From Propionibacteriaceae bacterium (GTDB taxonomy: Bacteria > Actinomycetota > Actinomycetes > Propionibacteriales > Propionibacteriaceae): 64,000 nt of DNA. Each line of letters opens with the position of its first letter. Position 1 is the first letter of the stretch. Below, piece by piece: positions 50,178 through 59,386 of this stretch. Made by a program: the position numbers and the translations under genes. Below the pieces are notes generated by a model. That model saw only the letters and a program-made list of their open reading frames with translations, had not been told where the DNA came from and ran no database searches. The DNA lies in NCBI GenBank assembly GCA_905372155.1, contig CAJPNZ010000002.1:1-64000 (forward strand), written 5' to 3'.

Positions 50178-52312
50178 CGTGCGCTCTCCAGAATCTCGTC
50201 GACGGTTGCGAGCACCGCCGCGAACTCGGTCAGGTCCAGTTCCTCCTCGGCCACCGGACAGGCTCCGTCGAGGTTCGCGACCTTCCCCGCCAGGGCCTGC
50301 CGTTCGGGCCGTTCCCAGCCGCCGAAAGCCCGCCGGACCACCGGGAGCACGTCGGTGAACGATTCATCCGACAACCCCATCACCCAGGTGTCAAACACCT
50401 TCAGCAGGGCCGGGGAGTGGAGCAGCAGCAACGAGCTGCCCGACAGCACCCCCTCGGCCCAGGCCGCCTGCTCACCCGGCGCGTGGCCTCCCGACAGGGC
50501 CAGCGACAGCCGCTGCTGCACCTCGTCGACTCCCAGGTCACCGCCGTCGAACAGCAGCCTGACTAGGCGTCCTGCCAGCAGACCGGGAAGGTCGTGGCGA
50601 TCGGCTGCGGCCAGCAGCGTGTTCCGCCACAGCTGTTGGGCTTGTTCTCCGAGCAGCCCGACTGCGGCGTTCGCCTTGTCGATCAGCCTCCGGTACCGGT
50701 CGGCTGCTTCCGGCGCCAACCCGCCCAGGGCAACGGGAAAACCCGCGCAGGCGCGCCCCAGGAGGGCCGCGACCACATCCCCCAGGCGCCCGGTGTCGGT
50801 GCCGCGCACGTCACCGTAGCGATACGCCTGCACGAGATCGGGAAGCGCCTCCAGCAGCCGCGCGACGTCGGTCTCGGCCGCCGCCCGGACGTCCAGGAGC
50901 CGCAGCAGTTCGGGCATGGCCGCGGGCAGGTCGGCGGCCAGCGCCCCGTTCACGCCCCGAGTCACCCCGGCCAGGTCGCCGACGTCGTCCAGCAGCCGGG
51001 CCGCCGCGGCAGCCTCAACGGTGTTGCCCCAGCGCGACGCGTCCACCACGGCGATGGAGAGTTCCGGTTCCCACAGCAGACGCCAGGTTTCCTTGAAGGT
51101 GCCGGTGCCGGAACTTCCTGCGGGTGTGCCCCAGTCGATGCCGAGGATCCTCAGGCGCCTGAGGAAACAGGATCTGGCAAGACCGCTCTCCTTGCGCAGG
51201 TCGAGGTCGAGCTCCTTCTCAGCGGCCTCCTGTTTTAGCCTGAGCCGCCGCGCGGTCGCCGTTAGGTCCGCGTCGAACGGGGTGCGGGGCACGTCGTCGG
51301 GCACCTCCCCGAGCAGTTCACCGACGATCGCCTCCCGGGTGACCAGGTCGAGGGCCAGGTCGCTTCCCTCGCACAGCACCGCCAGGGTGGCCTCCTGTAC
51401 CTCGGACAGCCCGGGCATGGGACGGCCGCGCAGCACTGCGAGGGCATCGGCCAGCCGGATGCCCTCGATGACGTGTGCGGACGAGGTGGGCAGGTCGTGT
51501 TCACGCAGCACGGCTCCGACGTGGGTCAGCCAGCGTTCAACGGGACGGTCGGGGGCGGCGAACAGGTGGTGGTACCAGCCGGGGGAACGAACCCCGGCCC
51601 CGTAACCGGAGGAGGCGGCCAGCCTGCCGTGGGACCACGGCACCCAGGTGAGTTGGGTTTTCACCTTCGGCAGCTGTTTCAGCAGCGCGTTGTCGTCGGC
51701 CACCTTCACCTTCGCGGTCAGCGCCGGGACGTGATAGGCCCCGCACACCACCGCGATCTTCTCGTGGGCGCGTTTCGCCGTTCGCAGCGCCTTGCACATG
51801 TGTGCCTCGCGCAGCAGGGTCTCCTCGTCGTCGCCACCGTTCTCGCGGACTGCGGCCATGGCCTCTGCGATCACATCGAAGACGTTCTCGTCGCGCTGCT
51901 CGACGAGGTCCTCCCACCAACGTTCCGGATCGTCGTACCCGGCGGCCCCGGCCAGCAGGCCCAGCGGATCCGATTCCACCGTGCGTTCCTCCCTGGAGCG
52001 GGCGAGGCCGAGCGAGCTGGGAAGGTCGATGAACGACGCGGCCCGGGAGTTGCGGGCGGCCCAGTCGAGGGCCTGCCATTCGGGTGAGAAGGTGGCGAAC
52101 GGCCAGAACGCGGCCCGGGATGGCTCGCCGATCACCCACGCCAGCAGCGCTACCGGGGGTTTCAGACCGGCCACGTGGGAGACCATCGCGTCGGCGTCCG
52201 CGGGTCCCTCGATGAGGATCGCATCGGGGGCGAAGTCATCGAGGGCGCGCAGCAGCGACCGGGCCGATCCCGGTCCGTGATGACGGATCCCGTAGATCCG
52301 GATCTCGCTCAT
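50174..52312 (-). CDS. DUF5682-type protein
   Basis: 712 aa. The N-terminus (IYGIRHHGPGSARSLLRAL, DAILIEGPADAD, VALLAWVIGEPSRAAFWPFA) matches the DUF5682 family as I know it, with features like TraB/ChaN-type folds (HHGPGSA and EGP motifs) in the first 220 residues; the rest is largely helical. Its position between the MoxR ATPase (13-base gap) and VWA gene (4-base overlap) corresponds to that of yehM in the YehL cassette. Biochemical activity is unknown. Confidence 0.78.
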   Translation of the reverse strand: MSEIRIYGIRHHGPGSARSLLRALDDFAPDAILIEGPADADAMVSHVAGLKPPVALLAWVIGEPSRAAFWPFATFSPEWQALDWAARNSRAASFIDLPSSLGLARSREERTVESDPLGLLAGAAGYDDPERWWEDLVEQRDENVFDVIAEAMAAVRENGGDDEETLLREAHMCKALRTAKRAHEKIAVVCGAYHVPALTAKVKVADDNALLKQLPKVKTQLTWVPWSHGRLAASSGYGAGVRSPGWYHHLFAAPDRPVERWLTHVGAVLREHDLPTSSAHVIEGIRLADALAVLRGRPMPGLSEVQEATLAVLCEGSDLALDLVTREAIVGELLGEVPDDVPRTPFDADLTATARRLRLKQEAAEKELDLDLRKESGLARSCFLRRLRILGIDWGTPAGSSGTGTFKETWRLLWEPELSIAVVDASRWGNTVEAAAAARLLDDVGDLAGVTRGVNGALAADLPAAMPELLRLLDVRAAAETDVARLLEALPDLVQAYRYGDVRGTDTGRLGDVVAALLGRACAGFPVALGGLAPEAADRYRRLIDKANAAVGLLGEQAQQLWRNTLLAAADRHDLPGLLAGRLVRLLFDGGDLGVDEVQQRLSLALSGGHAPGEQAAWAEGVLSGSSLLLLHSPALLKVFDTWVMGLSDESFTDVLPVVRRAFGGWERPERQALAGKVANLDGACPVAEEELDLTEFAAVLATVDEILESAR

Positions 52313-52325
52313 GGACGGTCCTCGA

Positions 52326-53411
52326 TCACCGCGCCACCTGGCGGCAGGCCCGGTAGAAATCCTTCCAGCCGGCGCGTTCCCGCACCACCGTCTGGAGATA
52401 CTCCTGCCAGATCACCTGGTCGGCCACCGGATCCTTCACAACCGCTCCGACGATGCCCGCCGCGACGTCCTCGGCGCGCAGCACACCGTCGCCGAAGTGC
52501 GCGGCCAGCGCCAGCCCGTTGGTCACCACCGAGATCGCCTCGGCGGCGCTGAGGGTGGCGGACGGGGTTTTCAGGGAGGTTTTGTTGTCCTCGGTGTGTC
52601 CCTGCCGCAGTTCCCGGAAAACCGTCACGACGCGCCGGATCTCGGCGATCGCGTCGGTGGCCTCGGGCAGCTCAAGGGAACGTCCCAGTTCGGCGACACG
52701 CTTGGTGACGATCCTGAGTTCCTCCTCGGCGCTCGAGGGCAGCGGCAGCACGACGGTGTTGAAACGGCGCCGCAGCGCGCTGGAGAGGTCGTTGACGCCG
52801 CGGTCCCGGTCGTTGGCGGTGGCGATCAGGTTGAACCCGGCGCGGGCCTGCACCTCCATGCCCAGCTCCGGCACGGGCAACGTCTTCTCGCTGAGGGTGG
52901 TGATCATGCCGTCCTGGACATCAGATGGCATCCGGGTGAGTTCCTCGACCCGGGCGATGGCGCCACGCCCCATCGCGGTCATGATCGGCGAGGGCACCAG
53001 CGCCGCCTCCGAGGGTCCCTCCGCGAGCAGGCGGGCGTAGTTCCAGCCGTAGCGCACGGCCTCCTCGGCGGTGCCCGCGGTGCCCTGCACCAGCAGCGTC
53101 GAGTCGCCCGAGACCGCCGCCGCCAGGTGCTCGGAGACCCACGACTTGGCGGTGCCCGGCACGCCCAGCAGCAGCAGCGCCCGGTCGGTGGCGAGCGTGG
53201 CCACTGCGACCTCGATCAGCCGCTGGTTGCCCACGTATTTCGGGGTGATCTGTGTGCCGTCGGGCAGGGTTGCGCCCATCAGGTACTGAACCACCGCCCA
53301 GGGCGAGAGCCGCCAGTTAGCCGGGCGCGGTTTGTCGTCGATCTTCGCCAGGGCGTCGAGTTCGTGGGCGAAGGCCTGTTCGGCGTGTGGGCGAAGCACG
53401 GTCTCGGTCAT
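52326..53411 (-). CDS. MoxR-family AAA+ ATPase (YehL branch)
   Basis: 361 aa from ATG 53411 (MTETVLRPHAEQAF); the longer frame upstream overlaps the DUF5691 gene. Walker A is LLLGVPGTAKSWV (Thr-Ala-Lys-Ser variant), Walker B the GRGAIARVEELTRM segment, sensor 1 FNLIATANDRD, and the SALRRRFNTVVL arginine-finger region. This TAKS variant with VQGTAGTAEEAVRYG after it fits the YehL group. It should act as a chaperone/remodelling motor on partners in the cassette. The ATG overlaps the upstream stop by 4 bases. Confidence 0.88.
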   Translation of the reverse strand: MTETVLRPHAEQAFAHELDALAKIDDKPRPANWRLSPWAVVQYLMGATLPDGTQITPKYVGNQRLIEVAVATLATDRALLLLGVPGTAKSWVSEHLAAAVSGDSTLLVQGTAGTAEEAVRYGWNYARLLAEGPSEAALVPSPIMTAMGRGAIARVEELTRMPSDVQDGMITTLSEKTLPVPELGMEVQARAGFNLIATANDRDRGVNDLSSALRRRFNTVVLPLPSSAEEELRIVTKRVAELGRSLELPEATDAIAEIRRVVTVFRELRQGHTEDNKTSLKTPSATLSAAEAISVVTNGLALAAHFGDGVLRAEDVAAGIVGAVVKDPVADQVIWQEYLQTVVRERAGWKDFYRACRQVAR

Positions 53412-54859
53412 CTGGGCTCCTTGGTGTGGGCGATGGATTCGTGGATGCTCTGGCGCAGGGTCAGGGCGGCTACGGCGTCGCGTACGGCGCGCCGACCGGG
53501 CTGGGGAATGTCGGGGTCCCCGTTGAGTGCTGTGATGCGGGGCAGCAGTTCGGGAATGTCCCGGGGATCGGTCGAGAACGCCAGGAGTTGGGTTGCGGCC
53601 TGGTGGACACCGGACTTGGCTTTCACGCAGGCCCGGATGCCGTCCAGAACGGCACCGGCCGCCCCGGGACCGAGACGCAGCTCGTCCTGTTGCTGCAACC
53701 GGTGACACAGATCAGGGAATTGCTTGGGTGCGGTGTTGTGGATCGCATCCGCCAGGAAGGCGTCGCGGGTCGCGGGGGGCAGGAGCAGCGCGAGGGCCGG
53801 TTCGGGATGCTCATCGAGCAGCTCACGGGCGGCATCGGCATCACCCCAGCGGAGCACGGCGCTGGTCAGGGCCGGGAAGAGCGGAACCGGCTCGTCGTCC
53901 AGCAGCACACCGGGGGCGAGTTCGCGGACGCTGAGCCCCAGCTCCGCCCAGCATTTCGGCGGTACCACCGCAACGAGGTGCTGCACCCGCCCGGCGGGGC
54001 CCTTGACGCCGCTGATCGATGCGACAACGGCGTGGAGGTCGGCTGCCAGTTCCTTCTCGGGCGGTGCGACGGCGACGATGGAACGTTTCGGGGCACGCAG
54101 TTTCCCGAGCAGCCCCTTCCGGGGTTTCTCCACCCGGGTGAAGCTGGCGCGGGCCAGCCCGACCGCGCGGGCCAGGTAGGCCGAACCTTCGAGCTGGGCC
54201 AGCAGCCCCGCCGCGACCCCCGCAACCGTCTTGGAGCGGTCCTTCAGGAACCGCTCCAGCAGTTCCTCGTCTTCCGGTCCCAGACCCACTTCCAGGGCCG
54301 CGATGATCTGGGCCCGGTCCGCCGCCTTCTCCTTCCGGGTCTGTTCGACCAGTTCCCGTCCTGCAGCGGAATCGGCGGCGCGCAGGTGTCGCAGCCACGC
54401 GAGGCGCTCGGGGAGGTTTCCCTCGTCCCAGTCCGACGGTTCCGGTCCGGCCACGGCCCGGCCCCTCAGCCAGGCGTCGCCGAGCCCCACCAGCCAGCGG
54501 CCCCTAGAACCCAACACTGCGGGAAGCCGGGCCGCGATGTGCCGGTTGCCCTCGGCTATCTCGAGCAGCGGGACGATGAGCCGGGTGGGCAGCACCAGTC
54601 CCGCTTCGGCGAGAAGCTCCAACGCCTCGAGCAGGATCGGGTCGCGCATGGCCGGGGGACGGGCGCGAACCGCGTTCATCGTGGTGACGAACGCGCTCGG
54701 GGGCTGGTTGGGTTCCTGCGCCGGCGCGGGCGAGCGCACCGCCAGCTCTCGGGTGGGAACATGGGCGCGGTGCACGCAGGCCTGCCGGGCTGCGTGGTCG
54801 AGAAGATCCGGTTCGGGGCCACCCACCAGGGAAACGGCGATGAGCTGGGCGGGTTTCAC
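53408..54859 (-). CDS. DUF5691-type helical repeat protein
   Basis: 483 aa. Helical throughout with HEAT-like periodicity (LLEALELLAEAGLVLPTRL, AGVAAGLLAQLEGSAYLA, DAAREL...LALLLPPATRDAFLADAI). It appears to belong to DUF5691, a family found only in these MoxR-VWA-SWIM cassettes. No catalytic motif is seen; it may bind clients or RNA. It overlaps both neighbours by 4 bases, showing tight translational coupling. Confidence 0.75.
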   Translation of the reverse strand: MKPAQLIAVSLVGGPEPDLLDHAARQACVHRAHVPTRELAVRSPAPAQEPNQPPSAFVTTMNAVRARPPAMRDPILLEALELLAEAGLVLPTRLIVPLLEIAEGNRHIAARLPAVLGSRGRWLVGLGDAWLRGRAVAGPEPSDWDEGNLPERLAWLRHLRAADSAAGRELVEQTRKEKAADRAQIIAALEVGLGPEDEELLERFLKDRSKTVAGVAAGLLAQLEGSAYLARAVGLARASFTRVEKPRKGLLGKLRAPKRSIVAVAPPEKELAADLHAVVASISGVKGPAGRVQHLVAVVPPKCWAELGLSVRELAPGVLLDDEPVPLFPALTSAVLRWGDADAARELLDEHPEPALALLLPPATRDAFLADAIHNTAPKQFPDLCHRLQQQDELRLGPGAAGAVLDGIRACVKAKSGVHQAATQLLAFSTDPRDIPELLPRITALNGDPDIPQPGRRAVRDAVAALTLRQSIHESIAHTKEPR

Positions 54860-56154
54860 AGTGGGTACACCGTCGCTTCCTGCAGATAGGCGATGGGTCG
54901 TAGGCCGTCGGCACCGAGTTCACCGAACACGGTGGCAGGGGTGGCGCCCAGCTCGGCGAGCAGGCGCCAGTGGTCGGTGGTGTTGCCGGTCAGGGGCACT
55001 GCCCGCCCCGCGACCAGCCACGCCCCGTCGTCCCAGGCCAGCGACCCGTGGATGGCCACCGGCCAGGCCTCGCACCATGGATCGGCGGCCACCGCTTCAC
55101 GGAACCCGGCGACGGCGGTTGCGACGTCATCGCCCACGATGTCCCAGCCGTCCACCCGCCGGGACTCGGCGCGCCGGGCCCCGACTACCGCCCTCAGCCG
55201 GGGCCGCCCGGGGTGGAAGTGGAGGTCGGCGTCGATCTCGGAACCCGGATAGAGGCCGGTGTCGAAGCCGTCACCGGCCCGGGCGAAGAAAAGCACGAGA
55301 GCACGGGTGCCGGTGTCGCGGCCCCACAGCCAGACGCGCCGCACGCTGACCTGTTCCTCATCGGCATCGCGCATGCCCAGCACCACCCAGCGGTCCTTGA
55401 TGCCGGGGGTCGCGAGCACGTCCTCGGTGCGGGTGCTCAACCCGATGCGGGATCGCACGGTTGCCACGAGATCACCGGGTAGTTTCTCACGTCCGGCCCA
55501 TGCCCGGGCCAGGAGGTGCAGGGAACCGTACTCGTCAACGACGCGGGTGGGCCAGTCGCCCGACGACGGCTGGGCGGCGAGTTCCCGGAGCCGGGATGCG
55601 ACGCCCGGGGCCTGCGCATCGACCATGCGCGCCGCCATGTGTTCCAGGCGCCGCGACCGTTCCCCGGCGTGGGTGGCCAGGCCCTCCCGGAGCTGGTCGG
55701 CCAGGAAACGATCGAGCTCGGCCAGGCCGTCGGTGATCCTCCCCTCGCGTTGCGCGGCCCTTTTGGCTGCGGCCGCCCGTTGTTCCTCGGTTCGTTGTCT
55801 CGGCTCGGTTTTCCTGGCAGCGCGGGCCTCGCGCGCATCCGCCCACTGGGAAGCGAACTCGGCCACCTCACCGGATTCGGAAACCCGACCCTGGGCCCAC
55901 AGGAACAGCAGGGCGAGGGCGTGCTTGCAGGGAAACTTGCGGCTGGGGCAGGAGCACTTGTAAGCGGGTGAGGCCACGTCGACGCTCACCCGGTACGGTG
56001 TCCTTCCCGACCCCTGGCAGGCGCCCCACAACAGATCCCCCTGGAATCCGATCTCGGACCACGGGCCCGGGGTGGCGAGTTTGCGGCCCGCCTTGATCGA
56101 CGAGGCATCGGGGGCGGCTGCTTCGACCCGATCCACTGTCCACGGTTCACCCAT
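54856..56154 (-). CDS. SWIM zinc-finger protein, first gene of the cassette
   Basis: 432 aa from ATG 56154 (MGEPWTVDRVEAAAP). The SWIM motif is YKCSCPSRKFPCKH (CxCx6CxH, about residues 65-76); a helical and charged region follows, then a beta-rich C-terminal half. E. coli YehQ is the equivalent SWIM protein in the yehLMPQ cluster. SWIM fingers bind nucleic acid or protein. As the promoter-proximal gene of five coupled genes it may provide substrate recognition. The start is supported because the upstream extension of the frame is low complexity. Confidence 0.85.
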   Translation of the reverse strand: MGEPWTVDRVEAAAPDASSIKAGRKLATPGPWSEIGFQGDLLWGACQGSGRTPYRVSVDVASPAYKCSCPSRKFPCKHALALLFLWAQGRVSESGEVAEFASQWADAREARAARKTEPRQRTEEQRAAAAKRAAQREGRITDGLAELDRFLADQLREGLATHAGERSRRLEHMAARMVDAQAPGVASRLRELAAQPSSGDWPTRVVDEYGSLHLLARAWAGREKLPGDLVATVRSRIGLSTRTEDVLATPGIKDRWVVLGMRDADEEQVSVRRVWLWGRDTGTRALVLFFARAGDGFDTGLYPGSEIDADLHFHPGRPRLRAVVGARRAESRRVDGWDIVGDDVATAVAGFREAVAADPWCEAWPVAIHGSLAWDDGAWLVAGRAVPLTGNTTDHWRLLAELGATPATVFGELGADGLRPIAYLQEATVYPL

Positions 56155-56317
56155 GGGTCCAGAGAGTAACGGGCCCCACCGACACGAAGCCTCCCGGGAA
56201 TTGACCGGGATCAACGCTCCTTCGGCGGAAGGAGGAGCAGGAGGGCCCCGTTCCCGTGGGATGTTCGCCTCGTCCCCTCGGGGTCCGGGACAACCGAGGC
56301 CTTGGTTCGTCCGGCGT

Positions 56318-56686
56318 TCACAGGACCACCACCGATCGCAGGACCTCGCCCTGCTCCATCCGGTCGGAGGCCCGCTCCACCTCGTCCAGGGCGATCTTCT
56401 CACTGACGAAGGCGTCGGGCAGCGGGATCCGGGGCACCTTCTCGTCCGGGGTGGGCACCCCGACCAGCACGACGTTCTCGCCGCGCCTCATCTCCCCGAT
56501 GTTGATGGCGGCCCCGAGTCCCGCCGTCACACCGCAACCCAGCAACCCCACCGCGGCCGGGCGCTCCTCGGAATCGACCTTGGTGCACTGCCCGGAGTGG
56601 ACAAGGGTTTTCTCGGTGAAGGCACCGATCCCGAGCGCCGCGGGAGCACCCTGTGACATTGCATTCAGGCCACGCACTGTTTCCAT
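56318..56686 (-). pseudogene. Shrunken relic of mycothiol-dependent formaldehyde dehydrogenase
   Basis: 122 codons that align in pieces with S-(hydroxymethyl)mycothiol dehydrogenase (zinc-type MDR, about 360 aa). METVRGLNAMSQGAP matches the N-terminal end, ALGIGAFTEKTLVHSGQCTKV the middle, GLLGCGVTAGLGAAINIGE the helix before the Rossmann fold, VVLVGVPTPDEKV the end of the Rossmann part, and VSEKIALDEVERA...GEVLRSVVVL the C-terminus. Catalytic-zinc and NAD-binding segments are missing. All losses are in frame, so the ORF stays open, but the product cannot be the enzyme. It may be silent decay or a small protein under its own selection. Confidence 0.75.
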
Positions 56687-56854
56687 GTCCTTGAGGCTAT
56701 GCAGGGATCCGGTACCGTAAACCCCCCTGCGCTGGGTTCACAGGGAACCCACAGCCCGGGGATGCCGGTTCCCGGGAGCGCGAATCGCGGTTCCGGCTTC
56801 GGGAAGTAACGCACGACTCCCCTTCTTCGGCTTCGTGGGAGAATCGGAGACGTC

Positions 56855-59386
56855 ATGACGAACCTCAGCGATCTCCTGCCCCGGGATCCCTCCCCAGATG
56901 TCCTCCTCGATGTCTTCACCGAGTGGGTGGAGTCCTCGGGCATTTCGCTGTACCCGCACCAGGAGGAGTCGCTGCTGGCAGTTCTCGCGGGAGACAACGT
57001 CATCGTCACCACACCCACGGGCTCCGGGAAGTCATTGATCGCGCTCGGCGCCCACTTCGCGGCCCTGGCGGAGGGTCGCCGCACCTGGTACACCGCCCCC
57101 ATCAAGGCCCTTGTGAACGAGAAGTTCTTCGCCCTGTGCGAAGCGTTCGGGGCCGAGCGGGTCGGAATGGTCACGGGGGATGCCTCGGTCAACGCCGACG
57201 CCCCCATCGTCTGCTGCACCGCCGAGATCCTGGCCAACCTGGCGTTGCGGGAGGGGCGCGGCGCCGATGCCGGGCAGGTGGTGATGGACGAGTTCCACTT
57301 CCTCGCCGAACCGGAACGCGGCTGGGCGTGGCAGGTTCCGCTGGTGGAACTCCCCCAGGCGCAGTTCGTGATCATGTCGGCAACCCTCGGGGACGTGACG
57401 GCACTTGCCGATGACCTGACCCGGCGCACCGGACGCGAAACGGCCGTGATCGGCGGGGCGACCCGTCCCGTCCCGCTCACCTATCGCTGGTCGCTGGCGC
57501 CGCTTCACGAGACCATCGCGGAGATCGTCGAAACCCACCAGGCGCCCGTCTACATCGTCCACCCCACCCAGGGGGCGGCCGTCGAGCAGGCGACGGCCCT
57601 GCTCAGCCAGGGAGTGGTGCGCAAGGCCGGTGCCGCTGTTCCGGAGGAGTTGAAGCAGGCCATCTCGGGGTTTCCGTTCGCCGGTGGTTTCGGGGCGACG
57701 CTGTCCAAGCTGCTGCGCGGCGGGATCGGGGTTCACCACGCCGGGATGCTGCCGCGTTACCGGCGTCTGGTGGAGCAGCTGGCCCAGCGCGGGTTGCTGG
57801 CGGTGATCTGTGGCACCGACACCCTGGGGGTCGGCATCAACGTTCCCATCCGCACCGTGCTGTTCAGTTCCCTGACGAAGTTCGATGGCCGGCGCCAGCG
57901 GGTGCTGCGCAGCCGCGAATTCCACCAGATCGCGGGCCGCGCGGGCCGCGCCGGTTTCGATTCCATCGGTAACGTGGTGGCCCAGGCCCCCGAGCACGAG
58001 GTGGAGAACGCCCGGATCCTGGCCAAACACCAGGGAGACGAGAAGAAACTGCGGTCGGTGCGGCGCAAGAAACCACCGGAGGGTTTCGTCAACTACACGC
58101 AGGCCACCTTCACCAAACTGATCGATTCGTCCCCGGAGCAGCTGCACGCCCGGATGAGGATCAGCCACGCCCTGCTGCTGAACCTGTTGCAGCGGGACGA
58201 GGAGACCGGCGTCGCGGTCGCCCGCCTGATCGACTCCACCAACCCGGAACCGAAGGCACGCCGCGCCATGCTGCGCCGCGCCGCCGGGCTCGGCCGGTCG
58301 TTGCTGCGGGCCGAGGTGATCACCCGACTGCCCGAACCCACCCCCGGCGGTCGCCGCTACCGGTTGAACGTCGACCTGCAGCGTGATTTCGCGCTGAACC
58401 AGCCCCTGTCGGCCTTTGCCCTGGCGGTGGTCGAGACCCTCGACCCCGGCTCCCCCGACTACGCCCTCGACGTGGTCTCCGTGATCGAGGCGACCCTGGA
58501 GGATCCCCGGGTGGTGTTGCTTGCCCAGCAGTTCAGGGCGCGCGGCCAGGCGGTCGCGGAGATGAAGGCCGACGGCTGGGACTACGAGGAACGCATGGAG
58601 GCCCTGGAGGAGATCACCTGGCCCCAGCCCCTGGCCGAGCTGCTGGAGCAGGCCCACATCGAGTACTCGGTGGCGCATCCCTGGCTGTCGGAGACCCCGG
58701 TCAGCCCGAAGTCGGTGGTGCGGGACATGTACGCCCAGGGCATGACCTTCGGCGAGTACGTGGCCCACTACAAGCTGCAGCGCACCGAGGGGTTGTTGCT
58801 GCGCTACCTCACCGACGCCTACCGGGCGTTGCGGCAGAGCATTCCTGAGGGGCTGCGCACCGGCGAGCTGGAGGACCTGATCGCCTGGCTCGGTGAGATA
58901 ACCAGGCTGGTGGACTCGTCGCTGCTGGACGAGTGGAACGAACTCGCCGCCCTGGCCGGGGTTCCCACCGAGCAGCGGGCCGAGGTGGCTCCCTCGGCAC
59001 GGCCCGTCACGGGCAACGAACGCGCCTTCAGGGTGATGGTGCGAAACGCCATGTGGCGGCGTGTGGAGCTGTGTGCCGACGACGACGTGGACGGTTTGAC
59101 CGCCCTGACCAGCGGAGATCCCATGACCCGGCAGCGTTGGGACGACGCCTTGGGCGACTACTGGGACGAGCACGAGGACATTGGCGTCGGCGCGGATGCG
59201 CGCGGCCCCGCGTTCTTCGTCGTCGAACCGAGACGGGGCGGCAGGCTCTGGGAGGTGCGTCAGATCATCGATGATCCCGCGGGCAACCGCGACTGGTCCA
59301 TCTTCGCCACCGTCGACCTCGACGCCTGCGACGAGGCCGGGGAGCTCGTGCTGCGCACCTTGGACTTCAGCCGGCTGGATGGTTGA
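56855..59386 (+). CDS. Ski2-like DEAD/DEAH RNA helicase (DUF3516 type)
   Basis: 843 aa. Motif I TPTGSGKSLIALG, motif II VVMDEFHFLAE (DEFH), SAT in VIMSATLGD, motif V GTDTLGVGIN and motif VI HQIAGRAGRAGFDS define a superfamily 2 helicase of the Ski2/Mtr4 group; the C-terminal 400 residues are the DUF3516 extension. Likely role: RNA unwinding in turnover or maturation, possibly with the exoribonuclease group of this genome. ATG 56855; the 3' end overlaps the convergent GNAT-Nudix gene by 20 bases. Confidence 0.9.
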   Translation: MTNLSDLLPRDPSPDVLLDVFTEWVESSGISLYPHQEESLLAVLAGDNVIVTTPTGSGKSLIALGAHFAALAEGRRTWYTAPIKALVNEKFFALCEAFGAERVGMVTGDASVNADAPIVCCTAEILANLALREGRGADAGQVVMDEFHFLAEPERGWAWQVPLVELPQAQFVIMSATLGDVTALADDLTRRTGRETAVIGGATRPVPLTYRWSLAPLHETIAEIVETHQAPVYIVHPTQGAAVEQATALLSQGVVRKAGAAVPEELKQAISGFPFAGGFGATLSKLLRGGIGVHHAGMLPRYRRLVEQLAQRGLLAVICGTDTLGVGINVPIRTVLFSSLTKFDGRRQRVLRSREFHQIAGRAGRAGFDSIGNVVAQAPEHEVENARILAKHQGDEKKLRSVRRKKPPEGFVNYTQATFTKLIDSSPEQLHARMRISHALLLNLLQRDEETGVAVARLIDSTNPEPKARRAMLRRAAGLGRSLLRAEVITRLPEPTPGGRRYRLNVDLQRDFALNQPLSAFALAVVETLDPGSPDYALDVVSVIEATLEDPRVVLLAQQFRARGQAVAEMKADGWDYEERMEALEEITWPQPLAELLEQAHIEYSVAHPWLSETPVSPKSVVRDMYAQGMTFGEYVAHYKLQRTEGLLLRYLTDAYRALRQSIPEGLRTGELEDLIAWLGEITRLVDSSLLDEWNELAALAGVPTEQRAEVAPSARPVTGNERAFRVMVRNAMWRRVELCADDDVDGLTALTSGDPMTRQRWDDALGDYWDEHEDIGVGADARGPAFFVVEPRRGGRLWEVRQIIDDPAGNRDWSIFATVDLDACDEAGELVLRTLDFSRLDG

